Made by a program: the position numbers and the translations under genes
The notes under the pieces: generated by a model
What the model was told of the DNA's origin: nothing
The model's input: only the letters and a program-made list of their open reading frames with translations
Database searches by the model: none
Assembly (NCBI RefSeq): GCF_028372415.1
Contig: NC_092875.1
Location: 57,586,919-57,650,918, forward strand
DNA: 64,000 bases
Reading direction: 5' to 3'
Origin: Notamacropus eugenii
Taxonomy: Eukaryota > Chordata > Mammalia > Diprotodontia > Macropodidae
Part shown: positions 24,056 through 35,088 of the stretch, in pieces
How the letters are laid out: each line of letters opens with the position of its first letter
How positions within the stretch are numbered: the stretch's first letter is position 1

Positions 24056-26233
24056 ATGTAATGCTATTGAAAACAAAACAAAACAAACCTGTTCCTTTTG
24101 AATGACATATAACCTACTGGAGATGTATTCCTGTTCTGGGTTTCATCTCATCTAGGTTCAATCAAATTTGCATTTTTGCCAAGAATCTCTTTTTTCACCC
24201 CATTTATTGCCCAGATGTCACCTTTTGATCTGAGGCCATGCGTTTATTGATTTATCTTCTATAAGTTCCTAGTCTCCCCACTAGTCATTATTCTTTCCAT
24301 GCAGGTGCAGGAATTGCAGAGAGATGTGGGCATTTCTCTTTCCCTGCCTGTCCTTTTTTGTTTAAAGTTCACTTAATTATTACATTATCATCTGGTAACT
24401 GAGTCCATTGCCTAGCTTTCCTATTCAAACTGCCTGTGAAGGATGAGTTCAGGCTTCCATAGTTTTATTTTCTTTGATGATTCATTTTCTTAGGAAAGTC
24501 CTGACCTGCGTACGGTATTTTCCTGACTCAGTGGTCCTGTTTGTTGTGAATCACACATCACTTTCCCCCCATGTGTAAATCAATATGATTTCTGATGTAC
24601 AAATCCTATAGGACAAGGTATTAGTGTAGCATGGCGACAAGCAGGCATCCCTACTCTCTAGGCTCTTGTGCTGATTTTGTTACCCCAATCTGTCCTCATG
24701 TTGGCAAGTTGGGAGATTTCAAGAGAGGAAATGTCCTTACTTCTAAAGCTTACTCTCAGTTCTCTAGATAACCCTTGTGTGGGGAAGCTAAGTGCCTACT
24801 CTTCACAATGGTAGCTCCTGAGCCCCCTACTGCTGTGCTTACCATTTAAACAAATCGGTCAAGATGATTCTATTAACTCAATCACAAAACAGTGCAAAAG
24901 CAAGAATAGTCACATCACAGTAGGCTACGTTTAAATCTGGGTCACATCATGTAAACAGTGTCTATTTGGGAAAATGTCACAAACTTACAAGAAGCTAGCT
25001 AGGAGGCATGTAAGGAGGGAAATACATTTGCCACGGTGGGGATGGGAGGGGGGTACTCATGACTGTACCTCTGCACTGCAGTCCTTGATGGCCTTCGTTT
25101 CCTTAGGGAACCAACCATACTATAAATTACATGTTGAGCACTGCCTCTTTACTCCTGACTGATTCACTTAGCTGGGCTCTAAGGCAATGTAATACTCTTT
25201 TGGTAAAAGTTCTTCCCCATAAGCTGGGGATCTATAGAACTACTTAAATCTGCTTTATTGGTTAAGGTTCTTTCCCATCTTAAGCCGGAGGTGGCAATAA
25301 AGGGAAAGGCACATCAGCCTCTTTTTCTCTAGATAGCTCTTAAGCAGAGGATTCTTCTTTCTCTAATTCATTCAGGTATCAGTAACAGAAGCAAAACCTT
25401 TTTAAAAAGGCATTTCCATGGGGAATAAAGCAGACCCTAAGTTATTCTCTTAGATCAGCTGATGTCCTAGGAACCTTCCACTCGGCTGGGCTTGACTACT
25501 TTCGATAATCAAGAGTCAGTATCAGTTCTGAGTCTTCCACTCAGCTGGGCCCAACTGAGCTTGACTGTCTTCAAGCTTCAGGGAACACTCTCAATTCCTT
25601 ATTCTCTGCTTTAAGCTTGTTCTGCTTCATTGGTCCGTGACTGACTCCAGCTTCAAAGCAGAAGCTCCTTGTGTGAAATGACTCACCTTTCTCTTAGGGT
25701 GAGAAACCAAAATCCACGTTTCTGCCAGATGTGACCGCCACTGTTCAATGGTTCTACACTTACCATAATATTCTAGCCAAGATTTCCTAGACGTCTCTTC
25801 AAGATATTCATAGCAGCCATGTATAAATTAGCTTCTGCGAAATAAGTGACTTGGGCCATCTTTGCCTCTAATAAATATCTTTTCTCTGAGGGGCTGTTTT
25901 CTCTCAGGTCCTCTCAAAACTCTCTGAATGTCTCTGCTAGTATTTTTTTCTCTGAGGAGCTTCTTTCTTAGAAGGTTCCCCCCAGAAATGCCTATGTTTG
26001 GGGCTTTTCTCCCCAATTAAAACTGTCCAGGTTTGAAGAGGTGCAGCACCTATGTCCTCATTCATAAAGTTGCTTGGACTATGATACACATTAAACTCCT
26101 AGTTGCTTAGGGTACCTTCCCATTTCTAGAACCATTTATTCATGAGCAGGTACTCTTGGGCATCCTGAACTTAGAGTCCACTATGCTGATTCATCTTCAT
26201 TTGTTTGTTCAGGGCTTGGTGTTCCACATGCAT
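24056..26233. other. Unassigned stretch, possible old LTR near 25.2-25.7 kb
   Basis: No gene supported. At 25200-25720 there is an antisense AATAAA-like signal and two copies of a 'ccactcrgctgggc' motif (about 25478 and 25537). This could be an old minus-strand LTR, but no TG/CA ends or target duplication could be fixed. Confidence 0.3.
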
Positions 26234-26346
26234 GTTTTAAGAGGCACCTGAAAGACCTGCTAGGCAGTGGAATTTTTACTCAGACTATGAAGCTGAATAA
26301 AAATTCCATTCCATTGCCTAGTAGGTCTTTCAGGCGCTTCTTAAAC
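26234..26346 (+). other. Long imperfect hairpin (pre-miRNA-like)
   Basis: Arms at 26234-26278 and 26298-26346 are inverted copies separated by a 19-base loop. The inner 28 bases of the left arm pair with the right arm apart from a 5-base GGAAT-type duplication in the right arm. Substitutions there leave G·U pairs when the plus strand is read as RNA; the outer part adds another G·U, one A·C mismatch and a single-base bulge. No open frame overlaps it. It could be a microRNA-like hairpin, a palindromic DNA transposon remnant, or a chance inverted duplication. Confidence 0.6.
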
Positions 26347-26447
26347 TCCTTCATTTCAGAGAAGACAATCTTTCTAGAATGATCAGTTGTCCAGGAGTTC
26401 GATAATTTGTTGTAGTTCTTGGGTTAAGGCCTACATTCCATTCTGCT

Positions 26448-26690
26448 AGGGGCAGCTAGGTGGAACAATGTATAGGGAGGTAGATGGGAGTTAGAAAGAC
26501 CTGAGTTCAAATCTGGTTTCAGATCCTCAGTAGCTCAGTGATCCTGGAAAGATTCAATTGCCTCATCTGTAAAATAGGAATAATAAGAGTAACTTATCTC
26601 CTAGGTTGTTGTGAGGTTAAAATGAGATAATATTTGTAAAACACTTAGCAAACTTTAGGGTACTATGTGCAAATGCTAACTATTAGGTTT
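26448..26690 (+). repeat. MIR/CORE-SINE
   Basis: 'ggggcagctaggtgg' head, B-box-like 'gagttcaaatctg', then 'attgcctcatctgtaaaataggaataataa', 'gttgttgtgaggttaaaatgag' and 'aaaacacttagcaaacttt' in MIR order. Confidence 0.8.
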
Positions 26691-26740
26691 CATGTTGTGA
26701 AAGCCCTGCGGATCCAGTGCTGAGTTTCTTTCCATTCCTC

Positions 26741-27227
26741 TCAGGTGATTCTACTGGATAGTCTCCAAGAATCCAACTTCTCAGGACCCAGCACTGCTAC
26801 TGATGGTTCAGGGAGGAACCTGGAAATGTTGTCTTGTGTGGGATCTGCTAGTTGTGTTTTGCAGCTTTCACAAACTTCCTGGCCAGGGTTTTCAGCTTCT
26901 GGGGCTGGTCTTTCAGTTTGTTGCTTTTGTAAAGGTGTGTCCCCTTTCATGCTTTGTTCTACAGGGACAAAAGCAAGGACAAATATGAGGCTTATATACA
27001 AAATAAATTTGGAAAGCAGCCCACAGAGACAGCGTAATTCCCCTGGGCAAAGATTGGCTTCAGTGCCTTATTCCCCAGTTGCTTATCAGCAATATAACAA
27101 ACAGAAGTTTGGAGTTAATAATGGGGAAACTCTGAGGCCAGAACTGTTTTATGATTATTGGATAGATGTACATTGGCTTGAACCCAGGAAGCTGAGTCAG
27201 CCTGACTCCAGGTCCAGGGACAGCTAG
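26741..27227. other. Unexplained stretch open on both strands
   Basis: The plus strand is open for 160 codons from 26745 and the minus strand for 86 codons (27001-26741). The minus reading starts with a hydrophobic run (MYISLIFVLAFVPVEQ) followed by a polar, Pro/Glu-rich segment with a CESC pair, superficially like a secreted or exon-encoded peptide. 'tttctttccattcctctcag' before 26745 could be an acceptor for the plus strand, and 'cttttgtccctgtag' one for the minus strand. I recognise no family on either strand and do not assert a gene. Confidence 0.25.
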
Positions 27228-27470
27228 GTGGCAGAGCTGATGGAGTGCCGGACCTGAAGACAAGAAGACCCAAGTTCAAATCCAGCCTCAGATACTTATT
27301 AACTGTGTGACCCTGAGCAAGTCACTTAACTCTCTTTGACTCAGTATCCTCACCTGTAAAATGAGCTCGAGAAGGAAATGGCTCCACTATCTTTGCCAGG
27401 AAAACTCCATAAGGGGTCACAAAGGGTAGGGCATTATTGAAAGTGACTGAACAACAACAGTTCTGTAGCA
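27218..27470 (+). repeat. Mar1-like CORE-SINE
   Basis: Complete order: 'gacagctaggtggcagagctgatggagtgccgg' head, 'caagttcaaatccagcctcag' B box, CORE 'actgtgtgaccctgagcaagtcactt', then an RTE-like tail 'ccaggaaaactccataaggggtcac' ending 'gtgactgaacaacaacag'. Confidence 0.9.
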
Positions 27471-28355
27471 GAATAACCCAGCCCAGGACAGCTTAGCAGA
27501 GTAGCCACCTATCCAATACAGATACCTTGTTCATTAATGAACACTGTAAGGATGGTCCTGAGACAGAGAAAGGACAGGGAAGAGTGTACTTCTAGAGTTG
27601 TAAGAGTCTCTGGCCACAAGTATTCCCTGCACATGCCTCATTATCATTGTACTTTACTTTTGTGTGTCCTCTACTCTGCCCCTCTCCCTCCACCACCCCA
27701 GAGCACTCACCATGTGTATGAGTTCCTTTGGTTTATGGGTGGAATGTTATATAATGATTATTCTTGCTTTACATGAGTAAAGGCTTTTGTGAAGGGCTAA
27801 CTGAGTCATCATCAGTTTGTTAATGGAAAGTATACTGGTGGGAACTCTGAAGGAGGGATAGCCACCTATCACCCTGAGAGTAGTTGAAGCTGTTTTCCCT
27901 CCTGGGGATCCCCAATCTCATTGCATGGGTATAGTTTCAGGAGAAGTAAGCCCATATAGAAAGCACCCAGAGTAGCCACCCACTACACTTAGAGTACTCC
28001 ATAAGTGCCCTCAAGAGGCCTGAGTTAGTCAGAAACTCCAGGTTTACCTCTGGGAAGGCAGGTGTATCCAACTGTTTGAGGGCAACCCTATCTGTTTAAC
28101 ACTGAAGAGCCTACACTATATGGTCTGGGGATGGGGGGTTCTAACTCTGATGATCTATGACAATTCTATAATCTTGAAATGGAATATTAGAATGTAGTAT
28201 CCAAGTTATCTAAAGGCAAAGGAATATCAGACCCCAGAACAGCTGTTCTAGGTATGGCCATGTAGCAGTAAGCACCCCAACATACACAGGGGTACCTGCT
28301 ATCATAGGTTCTTAGATCTTCATTCACAAAAGAAAAGCAACTTTCAAGGGGTTAA
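27471..28355. other. Unassigned stretch
   Basis: No gene, RNA or recognisable repeat seen. Confidence 0.35.
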
Positions 28356-28387
28356 CAATCACTTTAATCAAGCGCATATATCAATTC

Positions 28388-31326
28388 TTTATTTTTTTAA
28401 AATTTATTTAAGTTTTCAACATTCATTTTCACAAAATTTTGAATTCTGAATTTTCTCCCCACCTCTCCCCTCCCCCACCCCAAAACCCCTACCACTAATC
28501 TACCCTCCCTTCTAGCATCCCTCCCTTCTCTTGCCCCATCTTCTCTTTTTGTCCTGTAGGGCAAGATAAATTTCTATACCCCATTACCTGTATTTCTTAT
28601 TTCCCAGTTGTATGCAAGAACAATACTCAACAGTTGTTCCTGAAACTTTGAGTTCTAACTTCTCTTCCTTCCTCCCTCCCCACCCATCCCCATTGGGAAG
28701 GCAAGCAACTCAATATAGGCTATATATGTGTAGTTTTGCAAATGATTTCCATAATAGTCATGTTGTGTAAGACTAACTATATTTCCCTCCATCCTATCCT
28801 GCCCCCATGTCTTCTATTCTCTCTTTCGACCTTGTCCCTCCCCAAGAATGTTGACTTCTAATCTCTTCCTCCCTCCTCCCATTGCCCTCCCTTCTATCAT
28901 CCCCCTACCCTGCTTATCCCCTTCTCCCCCACTTTCCTGTATTGTAAGATAGGTTTTCATATCAAAATGAGTGTGCATTTTATTCCTTCCTTGAGTCAAA
29001 TGTGATGAGAGTAAGCATCACATTTTCCCTCTCACCTCCCCTCTTTTCTCCTCCATTGAAAAAGCTTTTTCTTGCCTCTTTTATGAGAGATAATCTGCCC
29101 CATTCCATTTCTCCCTTTCTCCTTCCAATATATTCCTCTTTCATCCCGTAATTTTATTATTTTTTAGATATGATCCCTTCCTATTCAACTCACTGTGTGT
29201 GCTCCCTCTCTCTTTCTATATGTGTGTGTGTGTTTATGTGTGTGTGTGTATAATCCCACCAGCTACCCAGATACTGAAAAAAGTTTCAAGAGTTACAAAT
29301 ATTGTCTTTCCATATAGGAATGTAAACAGTTCAACTTTAGTAAGTCCCTTATGATTTTTTTTCCTGTTTACCTTTTCATGCTTCTCTTGATTCTTGTGTT
29401 TGATGGTAAAATTTTCTTTTCAGCTCTGGTCTTTTCATCAAGAATGCTTGAAAATCCTCTATTTCATTGAAAGACCATTTATTCCCCTGAAGTATTATAT
29501 TCAGTTTTGCTGGGTAGGTGATTCTTGGTTTCAGTCCTAGTACCTTTGCCTCTGGAATATCATATTCCAAGCCCTTTAATCCCTCAACGTAGAAGCTGTC
29601 AGATCTTGTGTTATCCTGATTGTATTTCCACAACATTCAAATTGTTTCTTTCTAGCTGCTTGAAATATTTTCTCCTTGACCTGTTAACTCTGGAATTTGG
29701 CTACAATGTTCCTAGGAGTTCCTCTTTTTGGATCTCTTTCAGGAAGTGATCGGTGGATTCTTTCAATGTTTATTTTGTCCATTGGTTCTAGAATATCAGG
29801 GCAGTTTTCTTTGATAATTTCATGAAAGATGATGTCTAGGCTCTTTTTTGATCATGGCTTTCAGGTAGTCCCATAATTTTTAAATTGTCTCTCCTGGATC
29901 TATTTTCCAGGTCAGTTGTTTTTCCAATGAGATATTTCACATTCTCTTCCATTTTTTCATTCATTTGGTTTTGTTTTGTGATTTCTTGGTTTCTCATAAA
30001 GTCATTAGCCTCCATCTGTTCCATTCTAATTTTGAAAGAACTATTTTCTTCAGTGAGCTTTTGAACCTTGTTTTCCATTTGGCTAATTCTGGTTTTTAAA
30101 GCATTCTTCTCCTCATTGGCTTTTTGAATCTCTTTTGCCAATTGAGTTAGCCTATTTTTAAAGGTGTTATTTTCTTCAGCATTTTTTTGGGTCTCCTTTA
30201 GTAAGTTGTTGACCTGCTTTTCATGCTTTTCTTGCATCTCTCTCATTTTTCTTCCCAATTTTTCCTCCACCTCTCTTACTAGGTTTTTAAAATCCTTTTT
30301 TAGCTTTTCCATGGCCTGAGACCATTGAATATTTATTTTGGATGTTTGGGATATAGAAGCTCTGACTTTTATGTCTTTCCCTGATGGTAAGCATTGTTCT
30401 TCCTCATCAGAAAGGATGGGAGAAGATATCTGTTCACCAAGAAAGTAACCTTTTATAGTCTAATTTTTCCCCCCCTTTTTGGGCATTTTCCCAACCAGTG
30501 ATTTGACTCTTGGGTCCTTTGTCAAGAGTAGGGTATACTCTGGGGATCTCAGTTCCTCCAAGGTGGCACAATTAAGCATGTACACTTGTCTGGGAGCAAC
30601 AAGAAACTTTTGTGCCCAGAATCTGTGAGTAGTAGATTCCTGTCTGCAAGCACCTGGCCTCCAGTTCCACCAAGCCAGCATTGGGGGTTGAGATTCAGAT
30701 AAACTGCTCAATTCCCCCAGGGACTTTAGGCAGAAGCAGGGCCAGCATTCAGTGTGAGATAAAGATCAGCTGCTCAATTCCTCCAGGAGCATTAGGTGGG
30801 GGCAGAGCCACCACACAGAGCTGAGGTAAGGATCAGCTGCTCAGTTCCCCCAGAGGTTTTCCGATCCAATAATGGATGTGGGCTGCTGTGGGAGCTACTG
30901 CTGCCTAATGTGGCCTGTGCCACCACTGCCTGAGGTCAGAGCTATGGGAAGACCCTACTCCCTTCTCAGCCAGCTGAAAAAACCCTCTCACTGACCTTTA
31001 GAGCCTGTGGGTTGAGGGATCTGCAAACCGCCACTACTGTGGCTGGGGATTCCACCCCTAAGGCCTGTTCAGGATCTCCTTCCAGCTCCCCTGCTGACAG
31101 CCAAGGCTGGTCTGGGCTCTGACCCGTGACCAGGTGTGACAGACTTTTCCCATTGGCCTTTCAAGTCACCCTGAGCTAGAAATCTCCTGTACTTCATTGT
31201 TCTGTGGCTTCTGTTGCTCTAGAATTTGTTGAGAGTCTTTCTTTACAGGTATTTTATGGGCTGTGGGGGAAGAGCTAGTATATGTGCATCTTTCTAGTCC
31301 ACCATCCTGGCTCCTCCCCCCCATAT
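28388..31326 (-). mobile_element. HAL1 copy 2, complete
   Basis: Minus-strand element with the same plan as copy 1: L1-type 5' tip at 31295-31320 ('ccaccatcctggctcctcccc' on the plus strand), 5' UTR, decayed ORF1, a roughly 1-kb pyrimidine-rich 3' region and a T-rich left end at 28388-28405. No ORF2. Flanks carry a duplication of about 30 bases: 28356-28387 and 31327-31356 share 'ctttaRtcaagcRcatatatca' with two substitutions and two single-base gaps. A shorter reading (28378-28391 against 31323-31336) is also possible. Confidence 0.8.
29376..30711 (-). pseudogene. HAL1 ORF1 remnant, copy 2
   Basis: Three readable blocks: N-terminus (30711-30460), coiled coil plus start of the RNA-binding domain (30312-29836, including YLIGKTTDLENRSRR and GLPESH), and the C-terminal domain (29636-29376, with TYPAKL, RPELK and an SREA end). 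Frame breaks separate them. The C-terminal block shows that ORF1 of this lineage continues past an EIEDF motif for about 25 residues, which matters for judging the L1 ORF1 at 56691-57800. Confidence 0.8.
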
Positions 31327-31356
31327 CAATCCTTTAGTCAAGCACATATATCATTC

Positions 31357-31639
31357 ACTAGTTCAGGTGAGTCAACACCCTGAATTCCAAAGTAATCAAC
31401 AGACATGGCTTCCTCTGTCTGATCATAATTAAACAGACAGGTACAGATGTCTGACCAGTTACCAGAGAGGGAAGCACAACATTTGAGTTCTCAAAGCCAG
31501 GGTAGGGGATGCTCTTTAGTAACTTCCCAGAGTTATCATCTGGCCCAACAAATACTCCTACAAAAGCTAAACCCCAAAGTAAAACCTCACCCTCAGAGTA
31601 TTTTTACACTTTTTGGAGCCAGAGGGCATGATGCTCTGA
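31357..31639. other. Unassigned stretch
   Basis: Sequence beyond the HAL1 target duplication; no gene or recognisable element. Confidence 0.3.
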
Positions 31640-31810
31640 CCCAGTACCTCAACAGACCTTGGATCTTCTATCTTTGACCTGCTTGGGATGATGCCAGGTA
31701 GTGTGATTACTGGGTCAAATGTCATTGACAGTTCAATGATTATTCTTCCATAATTCCAAATCATTCTCCAAAAGGCTGCATCAATCCACATATCTTCCAT
31801 AGTGTATTAG
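31640..31810 (-). mobile_element. L1 ORF2 scrap
   Basis: 'ttactgggtcaaatgtcattgac..ttccataattccaaatcattctccaaaaggctgcatcaa' corresponds to the minus-strand ORF2 3' region found at 52515-52600. Short and decayed. Confidence 0.6.
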
Positions 31811-31905
31811 GATGCCTGTCTCACTTTTTTCTTTGTATTCCCAATGCTTTTCATAGTGCTTGGCATACAAATGCTTAATAAATATTTACTGAACTAAATT
31901 AAATG
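31811..31905 (+). mobile_element. L2 LINE 3' end
   Basis: 'tttgtattcccaatgcttttcatagtgcttggcatacaaatgcttaataaatatttactgaa' is the usual L2 3' terminus (compare 61640-61932). Confidence 0.7.
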
Positions 31906-32645
31906 GTTTAGTGGAGTCTATTGAAATATCAGATTTCAGGCATGACATCAAGTGTGAAGAGGAAGCATGGTATTTTGGAATGAATAATCAGGAGACCTGG
32001 ATTCTAATATTGGTTCTATTATTGGTCAACTAGCTGTGTAGTCTGGGTCATGAGCACTCTTACATTCTGCCAGGTTTGTAACCTTGGAGTTATCTTGGAC
32101 TCTTCCCTTTTCCTCTCTCACATAATTAGTTACCAAGTATTGCTGTTTTTATTACTGTCTTATCCAAACCCTCCTCCTCTCACACAGTCATCATCTCTCA
32201 CCTAGAGTATTGCAATGTCCTCCTCACTGATCCTTCCTTCCTTCCTTTTTTTCCTTCTAGCATCATTTCTTTAAGGAAACTTTAATTTTCTCTTTTCCAT
32301 TGTCAAGAAATAGAGGGGGATCAAGGGAAGCCTTCATGAAGGAGGTGGCATCTGGGCTGAGCACTAAAAGAAGACGAGTTCTGAAAGGTAGATAGGACAA
32401 AGGAATGTATTTCACTAATGAGGGAAGGCTTATGTGAAGGTAAGAGACCTCATGTCAAGTTCAAGGAACAACTAGAAGTACAGTTTGACTGACACATAGT
32501 TCATGAACATAATTATGCAAAAGGGAGGTTGGAAGCACACTATGGAGGGCTCTTCATGCCAGCCTAGTCTGTTTTTTATCCTAGAGGTAATAGGGAACCA
32601 CTGAGCTACCTAATACCTAGTATTAGGAGGATTGCTCTGGAACCT
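31906..32645. repeat. Unnamed long repeat pieces, mixed orientation
   Basis: 32090-32250 ('ggagttatcttggactcttcccttttcc..catctctcacctagagtattgcaatgtcc') looks like the antisense of the long unnamed repeat. 32320-32640 ('ggttggaagcacactatggagggctcttcatgccag..taatagggaaccactgagc') resembles its sense strand. Possibly two fragments in opposite orientation. Confidence 0.4.
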
Positions 32646-33489
32646 ATATGGGGAGGGACTAGAGTTGTGTTATCAAACTCAAATAGAAACAGCGTCACTA
32701 ATCCATAATAAGGATCCTACTTTTAAAATGTTATCTATGGTTAACTATTTTTTATCTATTTTGATAACCATTTTCCAATTACATTTTTATCTGGTTCAGG
32801 CTGTACTAGGGTATAGGCAGCTTTCAGAGCTTCTACACTTTCGATCTAGAGGACCAGTTGGGCAAGGCAACCAATGAGATTGCTGGCTCCTGGTTACTAT
32901 TTTCATCATCTGAGGGTTTTATGTCCTGTGGGATCCTTTGCTGACCTGATCCTCTGTCACCTGCTCCCTCATTTCTAATGCCCATTTTGAGCTGTTTCTG
33001 AGACTTCTACCCTGTACCAACTTGGTCCACATCAGGGTCAGATTTTCGAGAATACAACCCATCCCTCTCTTTGCCTAGCCCCTTACCCATTTTCCCCACC
33101 TCCATTTCCATTTGTAAGCCCCTAAGCCTCTAAGTCCCAAATCCCATACTCTTCTCCTTCTTTCCCCCAATCCTCACTTTCCTTGGTAGGCCTCTCTAGG
33201 CAGGAAACTGAAGGATTTAAATCTGAGGTGGTGAAGCTTTCTAGTTCAGAGGGCAAGGGAGAATATGGAGAGGAGAATTCAATGGTTCTGGGAGAAACCT
33301 ATAGAAAACCAGAAATTCCTGCTACCTTACTCCTGATAGTCCCTCTCTCCTCCCCTCTTTCCCACCTTCAAAACAAGAAGATCTGAGCCCTGAGATCCTA
33401 TCAATTGCTGGGAAAATAGCCTTCTGTCTGTAAACTTAATAAAAAACAAAGTTACCTGCCTAGCAAAAAGGCTAATAATGAAGGCTTAG
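32646..33489. other. Unassigned stretch
   Basis: No gene or clear element recognised. Confidence 0.35.
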
Positions 33490-33943
33490 GCTGAATAAGA
33501 GAGGCAGGTGTGTTCAGGACTAGGGAAATGGTGATAACCATTGTATTCTGCCCATTTCAGGCCAGGCAAGGAGTATTTGTATTCAGTTCTGCTCTCCATG
33601 GTTTAGGATGAATGGTGATAAGCACCAAAGGACAGTACCCAGGAAGGTGAAGGGCCTCAAGTTCATGCCACATGAGGACTGTTTGAAGCAACAAAAACAA
33701 TCCAACCTGGAGAAGAAATGACCCTGGAGCACATGATAGCTGACTCTATGACACGGGATTAGCTTCATTCTGTTTGATCCCAGAGGGAAGGGCCAAGAAT
33801 AATTAATGGGCGGGGAGTGGCAAAGAGATTAAAATTTGTTGTGAAGAGCAGAATGGGCTTCCTGAGAAGGTAGTGCATTCCCTTATCACTGGAGGTCTTC
33901 AAGCAATGGTTGCATGCCTGCTTGTCAAGTGTATTCTATCTTT
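33490..33943 (+). mobile_element. CR1/L3 LINE 3' end
   Basis: Plus-strand order 'tctgctctccatggttt', 'ccacatgaggactgtttgaagcaac', 'agcacatgatagctgact' and 'gaatgggcttcctgagaaggtagtgcattcccttatcactggaggtcttcaagcaatgg' matches CR1/L3 3' ends. The LTR that follows inserted into its tail. Confidence 0.75.
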
Positions 33944-34524
33944 TGCAATCTAGGGGTGATGGGAACCCTGAAATTCAAGGTCAAAAGATGTGGGTCCTAC
34001 CTTGAAAGAATTTGACTCAAGCCTTCTTTCAGCCAGGGATAAGGTTTATTAAAACACTGGTTGGGGTGGGTGAGATTCCTAGTGAGTGCACCATTGGCCA
34101 TATTTTAAGAATCTGAAAAATTTAGTTGACAAGACTGGCCCTTTTTATGGGGAAAGGTGAATGGAAAGATTTGAATGGGAGTAGACAAGTAGTCTAGGGT
34201 GACTGGGAGGTTACAGAGAGGGTGTTTACCTGGAATTAGGAGTGAGAAGTGGCCTGGGGTGATCTAGATAATGAAGGTCTGGGCTAGGTTAGAGGTTACA
34301 GAGAATCTATATAATTAATATATTAATTATATTACAGAGAAATGGAGGTTAGGGCATGGGGTCACAATGAAAGGACAGTTGAAAGGATTACGGGGATTGG
34401 TGATGCCCCGGGTGAATGCCAGGGACTGGGTCCTGTGGGAAAGTTTAGGGGCTGTTCCTTTTTGGGGTCCAGATCCCAAAGACATGGTCTTTTCCTTTTA
34501 GGGGTTCAGATCCCATCTCCATCA
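33944..34524 (-). mobile_element. Solo LTR (type C)
   Basis: A minus-strand LTR related at its left end (minus-strand U5) to the LTRs of the provirus at 37742-44008: both share 'taggggtg.tggg.aacc' and 'gactcaagccttY', followed by an antisense AATAAA ('tttattaaa' at 34046-34054). The right end reads 'ctccatca', giving TG on the minus strand. The ends are approximate and no target duplication could be confirmed. It contains a 24-bp perfect AT palindrome at 34309-34332. Confidence 0.6.
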
Positions 34525-34540
34525 ATATCAACCAACCAAT

Positions 34541-35088
34541 CAATAAATAAACATGTACTTAGCACATTTTTCTTATTCCTTCCTTCTGTGTGGGATGGCT
34601 CAGGTCCCTACATAAATCAATTACTCAGAGGCCTCTCAAAGTGATGACAGAAAGTTTATTTATTCGATTCTCGAGAATCGGGACAATCCTACACCAGTTC
34701 ACCTGGAGTAGGAAAGCCGAAGCCAAAGAAAAGGCAGTGATTTATATAGACCCTAATGCAAGTCCCTCCCCCCACCACTGACCATTATTCTCATTAGCTG
34801 AGAATATGATCTTACATTCTAGACACAAAATCTAACCAATCCCTTTTGAAATGAAGATATTGAAGAATTAGGTAAAACTTCATCCAGTCATTGAGACCCT
34901 AATGTACTACACAGTTTTATATCCTTATACGGAATTATTCCACTCTAAAAATATTGTAACCTTGAGCCTCTTGGTCTTACCTCACCTCTGGGAGAAGAAT
35001 TATAATCTGAGAAGTCTTCACTAAACCTATCCCATTCACTTCCAATAAATAAACATATATTTAGCACATTTTTCTTTTTCCTTCCTTC
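34541..35088. repeat. 46-bp tandem unit split by the type B LTR
   Basis: 34541-34586 and 35043-35088 are 46-base direct repeats with about three differences ('caataaataaacat..ttagcacatttttctt..ccttccttc'). The LTR and its CTTC duplication sit exactly between the two units. Confidence 0.75.
34587..35038 (-). mobile_element. Solo LTR (type B), minus copy
   Basis: A 452-bp LTR with TG/CA ends, flanked by the 4-bp duplication CTTC at 34583-34586 and 35039-35042 (gammaretrovirus-like). An inverted, clearly related copy lies at 42804-43249. It has a 16-bp perfect palindrome CGATTCTCGAGAATCG at about 34664-34679, next to the antisense poly(A) signal region. No internal sequence, so it is a solo LTR left by LTR-LTR recombination. 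Confidence 0.85.

Noticed and set aside
25160..25720. LTR of an unknown ERV
   Set aside because: No terminal TG/CA pair with target duplication could be found; left as a note in the unassigned stretch.
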